A DNA stretch of 64,000 nt from Ruminiclostridium papyrosolvens C7 (GCF_000421965.1 NZ_ATAY01000020.1:124001-188000), one strand, 5' to 3'. Shown: positions 8,562 to 16,496, numbered from the stretch's first letter. Notes: generated from the letters alone by a model not told the origin. Program-made: numbers and translations.

Positions 8562-10337
8562 CTACTTACTAAGAATATTTTTATTAATTATTTTCATTAC
8601 CATTTCTTCTTCAGGTGTAACATTAATAGTTTTAAAATTCTCATATATAACCATTCCCGGTTTTGCACCGGAAGGTTTTTTTACGTTTCTAACAGTGGTA
8701 TAGTCTACAGGAACATTGTAAGACATTTTTGCACTGCTGTGATATGCTGCAAGGGTTGCTGCTTCCAACAATGTAGAATCCGGGACAGTGTTGCGTTCAG
8801 TTCTGATAATAACGTGTGAACCGGGTATGTTCTTGGTATGAAGCCATAAATCATTGGAAGCTGCTGTCTTTAACGTAAGCAAGTCGTTCTGCTTATTATT
8901 TTTACCCACTAAAATTTGAAATCCGTCGCTTGATACAAATTCCAGAGGGGAAGACGGCTTATCCTGCTTTTTTTTGGTATTCTTCAATGACTTTCTAATG
9001 TATCCCTGATCAATTAACTCCTGCCTTACTTCATCAATTTCCTGTCTTGAACTGCAGTTTTCAAGCATAGCAAGAACGCTTTGAAGGTAATTAAGCTCTG
9101 ACAAGGTTTCTTCAAGCTGTTTGGTTACATTCAAATGAGTACTCTTTGCCTTTGAATATTGCTTGAAATATTTTTGAGCGTTATCCTGAGCAGATTTATA
9201 CTCATTTAGAGGAATATCAACATATTCTTCATTTTCGCTGTAATAATTCAGTACTCTCACTGATTTTGCACCTTCAGGGATGCAGTAAATATTTGCAGTA
9301 ATCAACTCGCCGTATAGTTGAAGTTTATCTCTGTCTGATACTTCTCTAAGCTTTTCATTAAACATTGAGGCCTTTTTCTGGCATCGTTCAATACCGTTTT
9401 TGAGAACCTTTAAAACATCCCCCATTTTCTGGCCAAGACGCTCATTGGTATCACGCAGCATGTAGTATTGGTCGAGAGCTGTCGACAAAAGGTCGTAGCT
9501 TTTGTAGAAAACCTCCTTTGAAGGCTCAAAACAATAAAAGTCAATGGGCCTCGACAAGCTTTTATCTTCATAAACAATACAGGGCGAGAAATTATTGCTT
9601 TTAATTTTGTCAATATAATTTGTAAGTGCAACCTTAATTTTTTCTTTATCAGAGTCATTCAACTCATTTAAAGGAGTTTTTGGTAGAACTCCTGCAGCAG
9701 CACATATGTCGCGACAGGTATAAGGACTAAATCCCTTAATAGTATTTAAAATCAAACCTTCAGGATGCTTGGAACCTTCAATGTTTTCTTCATTGAATAT
9801 TTTATCAACTTCCAAATTCTCAGGAAGCTCCTTGTTCTGAGCAGGAGGCAGGATGTAAATTCTGGCAGGCATGACTTCTCTGACACTGCTTATATCGCTG
9901 TCAACATGCTTAACGGAATCTATTATTTTATTTTCGCTATTAAGTAGGATAATATTACTATACTTGCCCATGATTTCTACAACAAGCTTCTTTACTGTAA
10001 GGTCTCCAAGCTCATTGACAGATTCTATATTTAATGTAATGACACGCTCATAATCATGGAAGCTTATGTCCAAAAGCCTTCCGCCTGCAACATGTTTTCT
10101 CATAAGCATACAAAAAACAGGTGGAGCAGCAGGATTTTCCTTTTGTAATGTTGTCAAATGAAGTCTTGGATTACTTGCATTTGCACTTGCAACAAGTCTG
10201 TAATTCTGACCTTTTGAACGTACCAACAAAACTATCTCATCATTCTCAGGCTGGAATACCTTGTCTATCCGACCTCCTGAAAGTAAATCATTTAGTTCAC
10301 TGACTATACATTTTGTTACTATTCCATCAAATGGCAT
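8562..10337 (-). CDS. rqcH: Ribosome quality control factor RqcH (NFACT/FbpA family)
   Basis: RqcH binds 50S subunits carrying a stalled peptidyl-tRNA and recruits tRNA-Ala to add C-terminal alanine tails, marking the peptide for degradation. The 591-aa protein has the NFACT-N domain from MPFDGIVTKCIVSEL, two helical/coiled-coil regions (about 250-440) and the NFACT-R (DUF814) domain with DLWLHTKNIPGSHV. I choose the ATG at 10337 because AGGAG lies 8 nt upstream and the family normally begins at this Met. A longer frame from 10376 would add 13 atypical residues. Older annotations call this a fibronectin-binding protein. It probably leads a transcript with the aminotransferase. Confidence 0.92.
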   Translation of the reverse strand: MPFDGIVTKCIVSELNDLLSGGRIDKVFQPENDEIVLLVRSKGQNYRLVASANASNPRLHLTTLQKENPAAPPVFCMLMRKHVAGGRLLDISFHDYERVITLNIESVNELGDLTVKKLVVEIMGKYSNIILLNSENKIIDSVKHVDSDISSVREVMPARIYILPPAQNKELPENLEVDKIFNEENIEGSKHPEGLILNTIKGFSPYTCRDICAAAGVLPKTPLNELNDSDKEKIKVALTNYIDKIKSNNFSPCIVYEDKSLSRPIDFYCFEPSKEVFYKSYDLLSTALDQYYMLRDTNERLGQKMGDVLKVLKNGIERCQKKASMFNEKLREVSDRDKLQLYGELITANIYCIPEGAKSVRVLNYYSENEEYVDIPLNEYKSAQDNAQKYFKQYSKAKSTHLNVTKQLEETLSELNYLQSVLAMLENCSSRQEIDEVRQELIDQGYIRKSLKNTKKKQDKPSSPLEFVSSDGFQILVGKNNKQNDLLTLKTAASNDLWLHTKNIPGSHVIIRTERNTVPDSTLLEAATLAAYHSSAKMSYNVPVDYTTVRNVKKPSGAKPGMVIYENFKTINVTPEEEMVMKIINKNILSK

Positions 10338-10380
10338 TTTTAAAGCTCCTGACATGCATATTTTAAACAAACGCAATTTG

Positions 10381-10410
10381 TAAAAAATAAAGCTGCAATA
10401 ATTGCAACTT
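10381..10410 (-). terminator. Terminator of the Lrp-family gene
   Basis: Read on the minus strand, a 9-bp stem (10402-10410 with 10390-10398, one mismatch) is followed by a T-rich run (10381-10388), just downstream of the Lrp-type gene and 44 bp before the rqcH start. Confidence 0.6.
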
Positions 10411-10454
10411 ATTTTCCAAATTATATTTAGTATACCATTTTAGAAGCTAACAGA

Positions 10455-10943
10455 CTAGCTCTGTTTTTGATCAGCCGAATCCACCGGCAGGCAGAAACTC
10501 TGCTTGTCAGTGCTTAGAACCATACTGGTTTCAATTTTGTTTACCCCCGGAAATGAAAGAAGAGTATCTATAAGAAAGTCCCGGCAATCAGCTAGGTTGT
10601 GGGCAGCAATTTTAATAAGGTAATCCCAGCTGCCTGTAATATTATAGCACTCAAGTATCTGAGGTGTTTCATTGATTTTTGACAGGAAAGCATTAGTTAT
10701 ATCTCTGGTATGAGGTGAAAGGGTTACAAAGGTAAATGCTATTACTTCATATCCCAACTTTTTTTCATCCATAACTGCTGCAAACTTTTTAATAACACCT
10801 ATTTCCTTTAGTCTCTTGGTACGGCTGAGACATGCAGAAGGAGAGAGTCCAACCTTTTCGGCAAGGTCTTTGTTTGAAATTACGGGGTCTGCCTGTATTA
10901 TTTCAAGTATTTGTTTATCTAATTCGTCAAAAGTAAATTGCAT
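10455..10943 (-). CDS. Lrp/AsnC-family transcriptional regulator
   Basis: The 162-aa protein has the classic layout. An N-terminal winged helix-turn-helix (LDKQILEIIQADPVISNKD, then VGLSPSACLSRTKRL) is followed by the RAM/AsnC ligand-binding domain with VIAFTFVTLSP and the GSWDYLIKI segment. Such proteins form octamers and respond to amino acids. It lies directly downstream of metY, with a terminator between them and its own GAGGTG site, so amino-acid or methionine-linked control is plausible but not shown. There is no sign of an operator beyond A/T-rich DNA. Confidence 0.9.
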   Translation of the reverse strand: MQFTFDELDKQILEIIQADPVISNKDLAEKVGLSPSACLSRTKRLKEIGVIKKFAAVMDEKKLGYEVIAFTFVTLSPHTRDITNAFLSKINETPQILECYNITGSWDYLIKIAAHNLADCRDFLIDTLLSFPGVNKIETSMVLSTDKQSFCLPVDSADQKQS

Positions 10944-10982
10944 AATAACACCTCATTTAAATATTGGCTGGTACAAAATAAT

Positions 10983-11024
10983 ATGGATAATACTGCAATT
11001 AAAATACTAAGCAGTATTATCCAT
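10983..11024 (-). terminator. Terminator of metY
   Basis: A perfect 14-bp stem (10983-10996 with 11011-11024) closes a 14-nt loop. It is followed on the minus strand by an A/T-rich tract (ATTATTTT) and lies just after the metY stop. Confidence 0.75.
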
Positions 11025-11039
11025 GCTAAATATATATAA

Positions 11040-12311
11040 TTAGTAATCTTCCAGGGCTTGTTTTATGTCCTCTATTATATCTTCGACATTTTCAATACCT
11101 ACGGAAAAACGGATAAGACCCGGATCGATTCCAGCCTGCACAAGCTGTTCATCACTCAATTGCCTGTGTGTGGAACTGGCTGGGTGCAGTACCGCTGTTC
11201 TGCAATCAGCCACGTGAACTACTATAGCGGCAAGCTTTAACTTATCCATAAACTTAACTGCACCCTCTCTGCCGCCTTTAATTCTGAAGGACACGACTCC
11301 GCTGCAACCCTTTGGAAGATATTTTTCTGCAAGTGAGTGATATGGGTCGCTCGCCAGAGTAGGATAGCTTACAGATATTATTTTATCGCTTGTTGAAAGA
11401 TATTCTGCAACTTTTTCAGCGTTCTCACAGTGACGCTCTATTCTCAAGTGAAGGGTTTCAAGTCCAAGATTCAGTAAAAATGCATTATTAGCAGACATGT
11501 AGCAGCCATAATCCCTGATAAGCTGTACTCTTGCTTTGGTTATGTATGCAGCTTTACCGCAGTCCCTTGTATAAACCATACCATGGTAGGTATCATCAGG
11601 TTCGGTTAAACCGGGGAACTTGCCATTATCCCAGTTAAAGTTGCCTGAATCAACTATAACTCCGCCAACGCTTACGGCATGTCCATCCATGTATTTGGTA
11701 GTAGAATGGATTACTATATCCGCACCATATTCTATAGGCCTTAACAGGATTGGTGTTGCAAAGGTATTGTCGATTATAAGTGGAACATTGTTTTTGTGTG
11801 CTATTTTAGCAAACTTTTCAATATCTAGTACACTGATTTTAGGATTAGCAATTGATTCACCGAACAGAGCTTTTGTATTAGACTGAAAAGCCTTTTGAAT
11901 TTCCTCTTCCGAGCTGTCCTGATCAATAAAAGTTACACTAATACCGTGCTTTTTCAAGCTGGCACCGAAAAGATTTATTGTGCCTCCGTAAATTGTGCTT
12001 GAGCATACAAAATGATCTCCCGCTTCGCATATGTTAAGAATTGATATCAGGGAGGCTGCTTGCCCTGATGAGGTACAGAGAGCTCCGATACCGCCTTCCA
12101 ATGCGGCAATCTTGTTTTCAACGCATTCAACGGTAGGATTGCTGATTCTGGAATACATGTGCCCGGGAACAGATAAGTCAAAAAGCTTGGCAACATGTTC
12201 AGTTGAGTCATATTTGTAGGTTGTACTCTGGTAAATAGGAAGTACACGGGGTTGGCCGTTTTCGGGTTTATAGCCTTCCTGAAGGCATTTGGTTTCAATT
12301 TTCCATGACAT
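11040..12311 (-). CDS. metY: O-acetylhomoserine sulfhydrylase (MetY-type)
   Basis: This Cys/Met-metabolism PLP enzyme joins O-acetylhomoserine with sulfide (or methanethiol) to make homocysteine (or methionine). The 423 aa match the usual 420-430 for MetY. Landmarks are the N-terminal ETKCLQEGYKPENG, YSRISNPTVECVENKIAALEGG, and the PLP lysine in IHSTTKYMDGH. The C-terminus has RFSVGIENVEDIIEDI. The ATG at 12311 has GAGGTG upstream. It has its own promoter and terminator, and no SAM riboswitch leader is visible. Cystathionine gamma-synthase is the main alternative, but length and the insert region favour MetY. Confidence 0.9.
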   Translation of the reverse strand: MSWKIETKCLQEGYKPENGQPRVLPIYQSTTYKYDSTEHVAKLFDLSVPGHMYSRISNPTVECVENKIAALEGGIGALCTSSGQAASLISILNICEAGDHFVCSSTIYGGTINLFGASLKKHGISVTFIDQDSSEEEIQKAFQSNTKALFGESIANPKISVLDIEKFAKIAHKNNVPLIIDNTFATPILLRPIEYGADIVIHSTTKYMDGHAVSVGGVIVDSGNFNWDNGKFPGLTEPDDTYHGMVYTRDCGKAAYITKARVQLIRDYGCYMSANNAFLLNLGLETLHLRIERHCENAEKVAEYLSTSDKIISVSYPTLASDPYHSLAEKYLPKGCSGVVSFRIKGGREGAVKFMDKLKLAAIVVHVADCRTAVLHPASSTHRQLSDEQLVQAGIDPGLIRFSVGIENVEDIIEDIKQALEDY

Positions 12312-12377
12312 ATAATCACCTCATATAAAATTAGACGAATTATCTCTAAAACGAATATTATTTTCTTATAACAAAAG

Positions 12378-12405
12378 AATATAAAATAGAATACATATTT
12401 GTCAA
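12378..12405 (-). promoter_or_regulatory. Sigma-A-type promoter of metY
   Basis: On the minus strand TTGACA (12405-12400) is followed after 16 bp by TATATT (12383-12378), about 65 bp upstream of the metY start. Confidence 0.6.
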
Positions 12406-12440
12406 GATAGGTGTGAATATAATTTAATAAAAAAGAAAAA

Positions 12441-12656
12441 AGGGCTGTTGCAAAACAGAAAGTTTTTGTTTTAGCAAGAGTTTCTAGCGGCTAATCTTAG
12501 GATATTTTACCGTCGCTCACATTCATCATCCATGATGCAATTTTCCGGTAAAATATCCTTATCGTCGATAAACAACTGCAAATATCTTTAACCAAGCTTC
12601 CCTTGATACAAGTTATACTCTTACAGGATAAAAATTAATTTTGCGACAACCCCTTA
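12441..12656. repeat. Palindromic repeat element, MITE-like (about 215 bp)
   Basis: The stretch has imperfect terminal inverted repeats of about 15 bp. The left end is AGGGCTGTTGCAAAA (12441-12455) and the right end TTTTGCGACAACCCC (12639-12653 region). Inside is a perfect 14-bp inverted repeat (12499-12512 with 12546-12559) and a smaller palindrome around 12525-12538. It has no open frame of note and sits between metY and a 49-aa gene. This nested structure suggests a non-autonomous mobile element or a repeated intergenic hairpin. Copy number cannot be judged from one window. Confidence 0.5.
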
Positions 12657-12667
12657 AAAATAACAGA

Positions 12668-12817
12668 CTATCTGAATTTTTCAATATCATCCTCAGACAT
12701 TTTACTATCATCATAAGAATTCTCTCTGGTGTTACTTTGAAATCTTATTGGAATACTATTTATAATTCGCTCAAAAACGGTTAAAAGAGAGTCATCGTCT
12801 ATTTTTCTGTTTCTCAT
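12668..12817 (-). CDS. Small acidic hypothetical protein, 49 aa
   Basis: I read this short frame on the minus strand from the ATG at 12817, with a strong GGAGGT site 8 bp upstream. The product begins MRNRKIDDDSLLTVFERI and ends in an Asp/Glu/Ser-rich tail (SYDDSKMSEDDIEKFR). It has no membrane segment. The good ribosome binding site and absence of stops suggest a real gene. It lies just after the YhgE/Pip gene's terminator and just before the palindromic element. No function is recognised. Confidence 0.55.
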   Translation of the reverse strand: MRNRKIDDDSLLTVFERIINSIPIRFQSNTRENSYDDSKMSEDDIEKFR

Positions 12818-12911
12818 TGTTTATACCTCCGTCTGCCAGATTCTGGCTATATAATGATGTGAATACCTTTAATATTATTTTGCTAGAAAAACAGCAAAGA
12901 TATGCTTCCAA

Positions 12912-12945
12912 TAAAAAACTGACACAGTTCAAAAACTATGTCAGT
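12912..12945 (-). terminator. Terminator of the YhgE/Pip gene
   Basis: Read on the minus strand, a 12-bp stem with one mismatch (12934-12945 with 12918-12929) is followed by TTTTTTATT, 37 bp past the stop of the YhgE/Pip gene. Confidence 0.75.
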
Positions 12946-12981
12946 CTACAGATTTTGTAAATTATAAAAAATTTGTTTTAT

Positions 12982-15174
12982 TTAAGCTGAAACTTCTTCG
13001 GATATTTTAACAAAATCATCAGAATCAGAAGAAATACTTCCAAATTTCAGCTTTGATACTACAAGATTCAATATAAGGAATCCTGTCATTATAGCAACCA
13101 AAACAATAAGGTTCTGTGCCAGGAATCCATCATTAATACCTGAAATTACTTCTCTCAATGCATTAACTGAATATGTCATTGGCATAAACGGATTAAGCAC
13201 ATTGAAGAATCGTGGAACAAGTTCCATAGGGAAGGTTCCTCCGCAGGAAGTAAGCTGTAATATCAAAAGCAGAATTGCAATGAACTTGCCCACGTCCCTT
13301 AATTGTACCAGTAAAAATCTCATTATAGATGTAAATGACAATGAAATTATGATACTTGTCAGTACAAAAAGTCCCATATTAGCAACTTCCAAGTGCAAAC
13401 CTTTTAAAATAACAATGTCTAAAACAAGAGCCTGCGCAATGCCTATGAAAGTATATGCAAAAAATCTCATATAGCCTTTAGATTCGGAAGAGAACCTGCG
13501 GAACCTTACTTCCTCATCCAGATAAATTGCAAAGAACATGAGCAATGCACCAACCCAAAGGGACAGTGATACAAAATAAGGTGTAAAGGCTGTACCATAG
13601 TCAGGTATACCATAAACCTTCTTTTCCGTAATTTTAACAGGATCTGCTGCATATTCCTTCAAACCGTCTGTACCGTTTAATTTACCGTCAGCTTTTAGAA
13701 GTGAAGAGGACACGCCGCTGCTTGCTTCTGTTACTCCATCCTTCAACTTGCCTAAACCGTCCTGAATCTTTGTTTCACCGTCAAGTAATACTCCGGAATT
13801 CTTGGATAATTCCTCGCTACCGGCTGCCAGTGCTGAAATACCGCTTGAAAGTTTTGCAACTCCTTCATTGACTGATGAAGCACCGGAAGCAAGTTCCTTG
13901 GATTTATCAGATACAGTTTTGATACCTTTGTTTATCAAAGGATATGATTTATTCAATTCATTTGAGCCTGCAGCAAGTTTGTCTACAGCTTGAGTTATAG
14001 AACCTAATTGTGTAGCTAGCTGGGAAACTCCACCTGCAACTTTACCTGATCCCTCAGCAAGTTGTTTTCCAGAAGAAGATAATTGTTCTCCGCCGGCTTT
14101 GAGCTGTTCAGGAACAGACTTTGAGGCTTCCAGGGTTGCGATTACAGCCTTGAAATTCGGGTCTGTCATGGCTTCCGGATGGCTTGCCACATACTTCTGA
14201 ATAGAGGTTGCCAATACAGATTGAGCCTGAGAAACCTTGTTTACAGATTCGATATATTTATCAACACCTGATGTATAGGACTGTACTCCGCTGTTTAAGT
14301 CTGAGCTTCCTTTAGCCAGTTGAGATATCTGGGGAGTAGCACTGGTAATGCCTGAATTCAACTGATTTAATCCTGAATTCAGATTTGACAGGCCTGACAT
14401 AAAAGCGTTGGAACCGCTTACCAAACCGGTTATTTTATCGGAACCGCCTGATAGACTCTTGTAGAACAGTTCCGCACCGTCACTAAGCTGTTTTGAACCT
14501 TTTGCCAGAGTAGTAGAACCAGTATTGGCTTCTGCGAGTCCGTTATTCAGCTTATTAACACCGTCATTAAATTTTTTCTGACCATCTACAATTTTGCCAT
14601 TGCTATCGTAGAGTAGTTCAGCACCGTCTTTTATCTCATTTAAGCCATTATCAAGTTCTTTTAGACTATTAGGAAGGTCCTTTATCTGATCTAAAAGGGT
14701 TCCGACGATTTCTTCAGAAACGGACTTAGATACTTTATCCTTAAACTCTAATGTAACCCTGCTCAGGACCTGACTTGCAAGATAATTTCTTTTTTCATTA
14801 ACGGTATATGTTAAATTACCTTGAGCCTTGTCACTATCGGCTGCTGAAGAAATATTTTTGGAGAAATCACCAGGTATATTAATCATTGCGTAATACCTTC
14901 TGTTCTCTACACCGTCCTTTGCATCAGATTCCGACGTAACAACCCATTTAAGATTTTTATCGGTTTTTAGATTGTCTGTAATTTCTTTTCCCAGATTTCT
15001 GTTTTCGCCGCCGATAGTTGCTCCGTTATCTTGATTTACCACGGCTACAGGGAGTTTGTCAAGTTTGCTGTATGGATCCCAAAAAGCATCAAGATAGAAG
15101 AAACTGTAGACCAATGGAATTAATATAACTGCAACGACCACGGCAAATTTCTTGTACTTTTTCAATGTTTGCAT
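12982..15174 (-). CDS. YhgE/Pip-family membrane protein
   Basis: This 730-aa protein of the YhgE/Pip family (phage infection protein, related to ABC-2-type transporters and ESX/type VII-associated proteins) has one N-terminal membrane segment (about residues 9-28). A large extracytoplasmic region (30-510) is rich in heptad-like repeats such as LSDGAEL, LNSGLNQLNSGI and LASGASSVNEG. About five C-terminal membrane segments (about 530-720) follow. Members act as phage receptors or export-related proteins; exact transport is unknown. The start at 15174 has AAGGAGGT. It is divergent from nothing and lies downstream of a marR gene on the same strand, but has its own promoter overlapped by the same palindrome as marR. 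Confidence 0.88.
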   Translation of the reverse strand: MQTLKKYKKFAVVVAVILIPLVYSFFYLDAFWDPYSKLDKLPVAVVNQDNGATIGGENRNLGKEITDNLKTDKNLKWVVTSESDAKDGVENRRYYAMINIPGDFSKNISSAADSDKAQGNLTYTVNEKRNYLASQVLSRVTLEFKDKVSKSVSEEIVGTLLDQIKDLPNSLKELDNGLNEIKDGAELLYDSNGKIVDGQKKFNDGVNKLNNGLAEANTGSTTLAKGSKQLSDGAELFYKSLSGGSDKITGLVSGSNAFMSGLSNLNSGLNQLNSGITSATPQISQLAKGSSDLNSGVQSYTSGVDKYIESVNKVSQAQSVLATSIQKYVASHPEAMTDPNFKAVIATLEASKSVPEQLKAGGEQLSSSGKQLAEGSGKVAGGVSQLATQLGSITQAVDKLAAGSNELNKSYPLINKGIKTVSDKSKELASGASSVNEGVAKLSSGISALAAGSEELSKNSGVLLDGETKIQDGLGKLKDGVTEASSGVSSSLLKADGKLNGTDGLKEYAADPVKITEKKVYGIPDYGTAFTPYFVSLSLWVGALLMFFAIYLDEEVRFRRFSSESKGYMRFFAYTFIGIAQALVLDIVILKGLHLEVANMGLFVLTSIIISLSFTSIMRFLLVQLRDVGKFIAILLLILQLTSCGGTFPMELVPRFFNVLNPFMPMTYSVNALREVISGINDGFLAQNLIVLVAIMTGFLILNLVVSKLKFGSISSDSDDFVKISEEVSA

Positions 15175-15236
15175 TATTTTTACCTCCTTTTTTCTCTGGA
15201 TAGAAGTTTGTTTTATTTTACTTCACCACCTCGAAT

Positions 15237-15265
15237 ATTGTAAATTTAAATAATTTGAAATTCAA
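15237..15265 (-). promoter_or_regulatory. Promoter of the YhgE/Pip gene
   Basis: On the minus strand TTGAAT (15265-15260) and TACAAT (15242-15237) are separated by 17 bp, about 65 bp upstream of the gene start. The -35 box lies inside the palindrome at 15254-15266. Confidence 0.6.
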
Positions 15266-15266
15266 A
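15254..15266. promoter_or_regulatory. Putative MarR operator 1 (YhgE/Pip promoter)
   Basis: The 13-bp palindrome TTTGAAATTCAAA covers the -35 box of the YhgE/Pip promoter. The same palindrome in the opposite orientation occurs at 15777-15789 in front of marR. Dyad size and position fit a MarR-family operator; binding is inferred. Confidence 0.6.
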
Positions 15267-15288
15267 GTATTTCGACAAAAAAAACTAC

Positions 15289-15756
15289 TTACTTTTTAAA
15301 GCAAAAAATATCATCAAAGTGTGAATTAAGTGATGAAAGTATATTAATCAGGGCTTTTCTGTCGTCCTCACTAAGGATACCGTATATTTTTTCAGCAAGT
15401 ATATTCCTAATAATAATAATAGATTCAAAAACGTCTTTCCCAGTTTCAGAAAGAGAAATAAAAACCTGCCTTCGGTCCTCTTTGTCACGCCTTCTTATGA
15501 CATAACCCTTTTTAATAAGTCTGTCAACAGTTACAGTAGGAGTGCCAAAAGTGACGCCCAAAGTATTTGCAATCTCTGACATCTTCTTATCTTCCTCACC
15601 GTGACCTATAACAACTATTGTATTGATTTCGATAACAGTAAGATCATCAAGTGTTTTACTAAAAAATTTCTTACTCTCAAGTTTATTGTACTTATCAAAA
15701 AGCTTTCTAAATAGTTCATCCACAATAAGTAAACTATTTTCTGTTTCTGAGTTCAT
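15289..15756 (-). CDS. MarR-family transcriptional regulator
   Basis: The 155-aa protein has the MarR winged helix fold. The recognition region is MSEIANTLGVTFGTPTVTVDRLIKKGYV, split here as MSEIANTLGV and FGTPTVTVDRLIKKG, and the wing is RRRDKEDRRQVFISLSETG. Dimerising helices flank it. It precedes the YhgE/Pip gene on the same strand, a common pairing in Firmicutes in which the regulator represses the transporter-like gene until a ligand releases it. Matching palindromes at both promoters support autorepression plus control of the partner. The ligand is unknown. Confidence 0.92.
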   Translation of the reverse strand: MNSETENSLLIVDELFRKLFDKYNKLESKKFFSKTLDDLTVIEINTIVVIGHGEEDKKMSEIANTLGVTFGTPTVTVDRLIKKGYVIRRRDKEDRRQVFISLSETGKDVFESIIIIRNILAEKIYGILSEDDRKALINILSSLNSHFDDIFCFKK

Positions 15757-15776
15757 GGTTCGTAATCCTCACTTAA

Positions 15777-15789
15777 TTTGAATTTCAAA
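15777..15789. promoter_or_regulatory. Putative MarR operator 2 (marR promoter)
   Basis: TTTGAATTTCAAA, the reverse complement of the site at 15254-15266, lies 21 bp upstream of the marR start, around the expected transcription start. It would allow autoregulation. Confidence 0.6.
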
Positions 15790-15801
15790 CTATTTTATTT
15801 T

Positions 15802-15830
15802 AATATACTACTGGACGATTAAAAAGTAAA
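15802..15830 (-). promoter_or_regulatory. Promoter of marR
   Basis: On the minus strand TTTACT (15830-15825) and TATATT (15807-15802) are 17 bp apart, about 46 bp upstream of the start codon and immediately upstream of operator 2. Confidence 0.6.
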
Positions 15831-15900
15831 CTATTTTTAGCAAAAAAATCAATGATAACTTACAAAATCTAGGATATGTATTTACTTGAGTACAAAATAA

Positions 15901-15926
15901 TGGTAAAATAAGTATATATTTTACCA
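15901..15926. promoter_or_regulatory. Inverted repeat overlapping the Spo0E-like gene promoter
   Basis: Perfect 9-bp arms TGGTAAAAT (15901-15909) and ATTTTACCA (15918-15926) flank 8 bp. A TATATT -10-like box (15915-15920) lies within it, 29 bp before the Spo0E-like start. It is a candidate operator, or less likely a 5' hairpin. Confidence 0.45.
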
Positions 15927-15948
15927 AAGAAAAGAAGTGGGGTACATA

Positions 15949-16104
15949 ATGCAAACAAATATTTATACACTTAACAAAGAAGTCGAGTGTCTTAAGCAGC
16001 AGCTTTATGATTTGTTGGATAATGAACCATGGGCGAAACACGACATTCTTAGAATCAGTAAAAGATTAGACGACTTAATTTTGCAATTTTACAGTTTAAA
16101 TTAG
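15949..16104 (+). CDS. Spo0E-like sporulation regulatory protein, 51 aa
   Basis: This short frame was read by eye. It starts at the ATG at 15949 after GTGGGG. The 51 aa form two predicted helices. The first is TLNKEVECLKQQLYDLL; the second, LRISKRLDDLILQFY, carries the S-x-x-L-D-x-L-I signature of Spo0E-family aspartyl-phosphate phosphatases. Those remove phosphate from Spo0A~P and so delay sporulation. Length and helical-hairpin layout fit the family. The partner Spo0A is not in the window; target specificity is inferred. The stop overlaps the end of a convergent small gene. Confidence 0.75.
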   Translation: MQTNIYTLNKEVECLKQQLYDLLDNEPWAKHDILRISKRLDDLILQFYSLN

Positions 16105-16328
16105 CAACTGCGATTAATTTCAATACATTCATGAATTACACATTCAATTAATGACCTTCTTTCAATTTGATTTATATGCTTAAGGTTACTTTGGATATAG
16201 CTGATTTTAAGTTCGGTATTGCTCTTAAAATCAGCTATATCTATAAGATTTTTTTTAAACACTTCCAGTAACAGTTTAAGAGTTAAAAAAGAACATTCAA
16301 ATAATTGCTCGTTAAATACCTTACACAT
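16101..16328 (-). CDS. Small hypothetical protein, 75 aa
   Basis: I do not recognise this product. Support for a gene is positional: a consensus-like promoter (16379-16407), a GAGG ribosome binding site 8 nt before the ATG at 16328, and an uninterrupted frame. The sequence is mixed hydrophobic and charged, with Cys at both ends and probably helical. An 18-bp perfect inverted repeat lies inside the frame and encodes residues around IADFK and LKISYI. The last 4 bp overlap the convergent Spo0E-like gene. Confidence 0.5.
   Translation of the reverse strand: MCKVFNEQLFECSFLTLKLLLEVFKKNLIDIADFKSNTELKISYIQSNLKHINQIERRSLIECVIHECIEINRSC
16194..16241. repeat. Perfect 18-bp inverted repeat inside a small gene
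   Basis: Arms 16194-16211 and 16224-16241 are exact reverse complements with a 12-nt loop. There is no T-tract after either arm, so it is not a typical terminator. It would form a strong hairpin in both the mRNA and an antisense transcript. Confidence 0.8.
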
Positions 16329-16378
16329 TTTTTGTTCCTCTCTGTCTTTTGTAAAATGTTAATATTGCTTATATAATA

Positions 16379-16407
16379 AAAATAAAGCTATTTATATTAT
16401 GTGTCAA
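16379..16407 (-). promoter_or_regulatory. Promoter of the 75-aa gene
   Basis: On the minus strand a perfect TTGACA (16407-16402) and TATTTT (16384-16379) are 17 bp apart, about 50 bp before the start codon. Confidence 0.55.
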
Positions 16408-16496
16408 ATATTTCCTAATATATGCTGTTCTTTATACTGAATTATTTGGTATAATTCATTGTATCAATACCTTTTGTTTAGTAAGGATACGGTAAT

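Noticed and set aside
10337-10376. Upstream start for rqcH
   Set aside because: The 13 extra residues are untypical for the family and the AGGAG site points to the ATG at 10337.
12312-12440. SAM (S-box) riboswitch upstream of metY
   Set aside because: The conserved S-box blocks are absent. Only a short leader with a plain promoter is seen.
15808-16041. 77-residue minus-strand frame covering the marR promoter and Spo0E-like gene
   Set aside because: It overlaps a plus-strand gene with a family motif and a promoter region. No ribosome site precedes its start.
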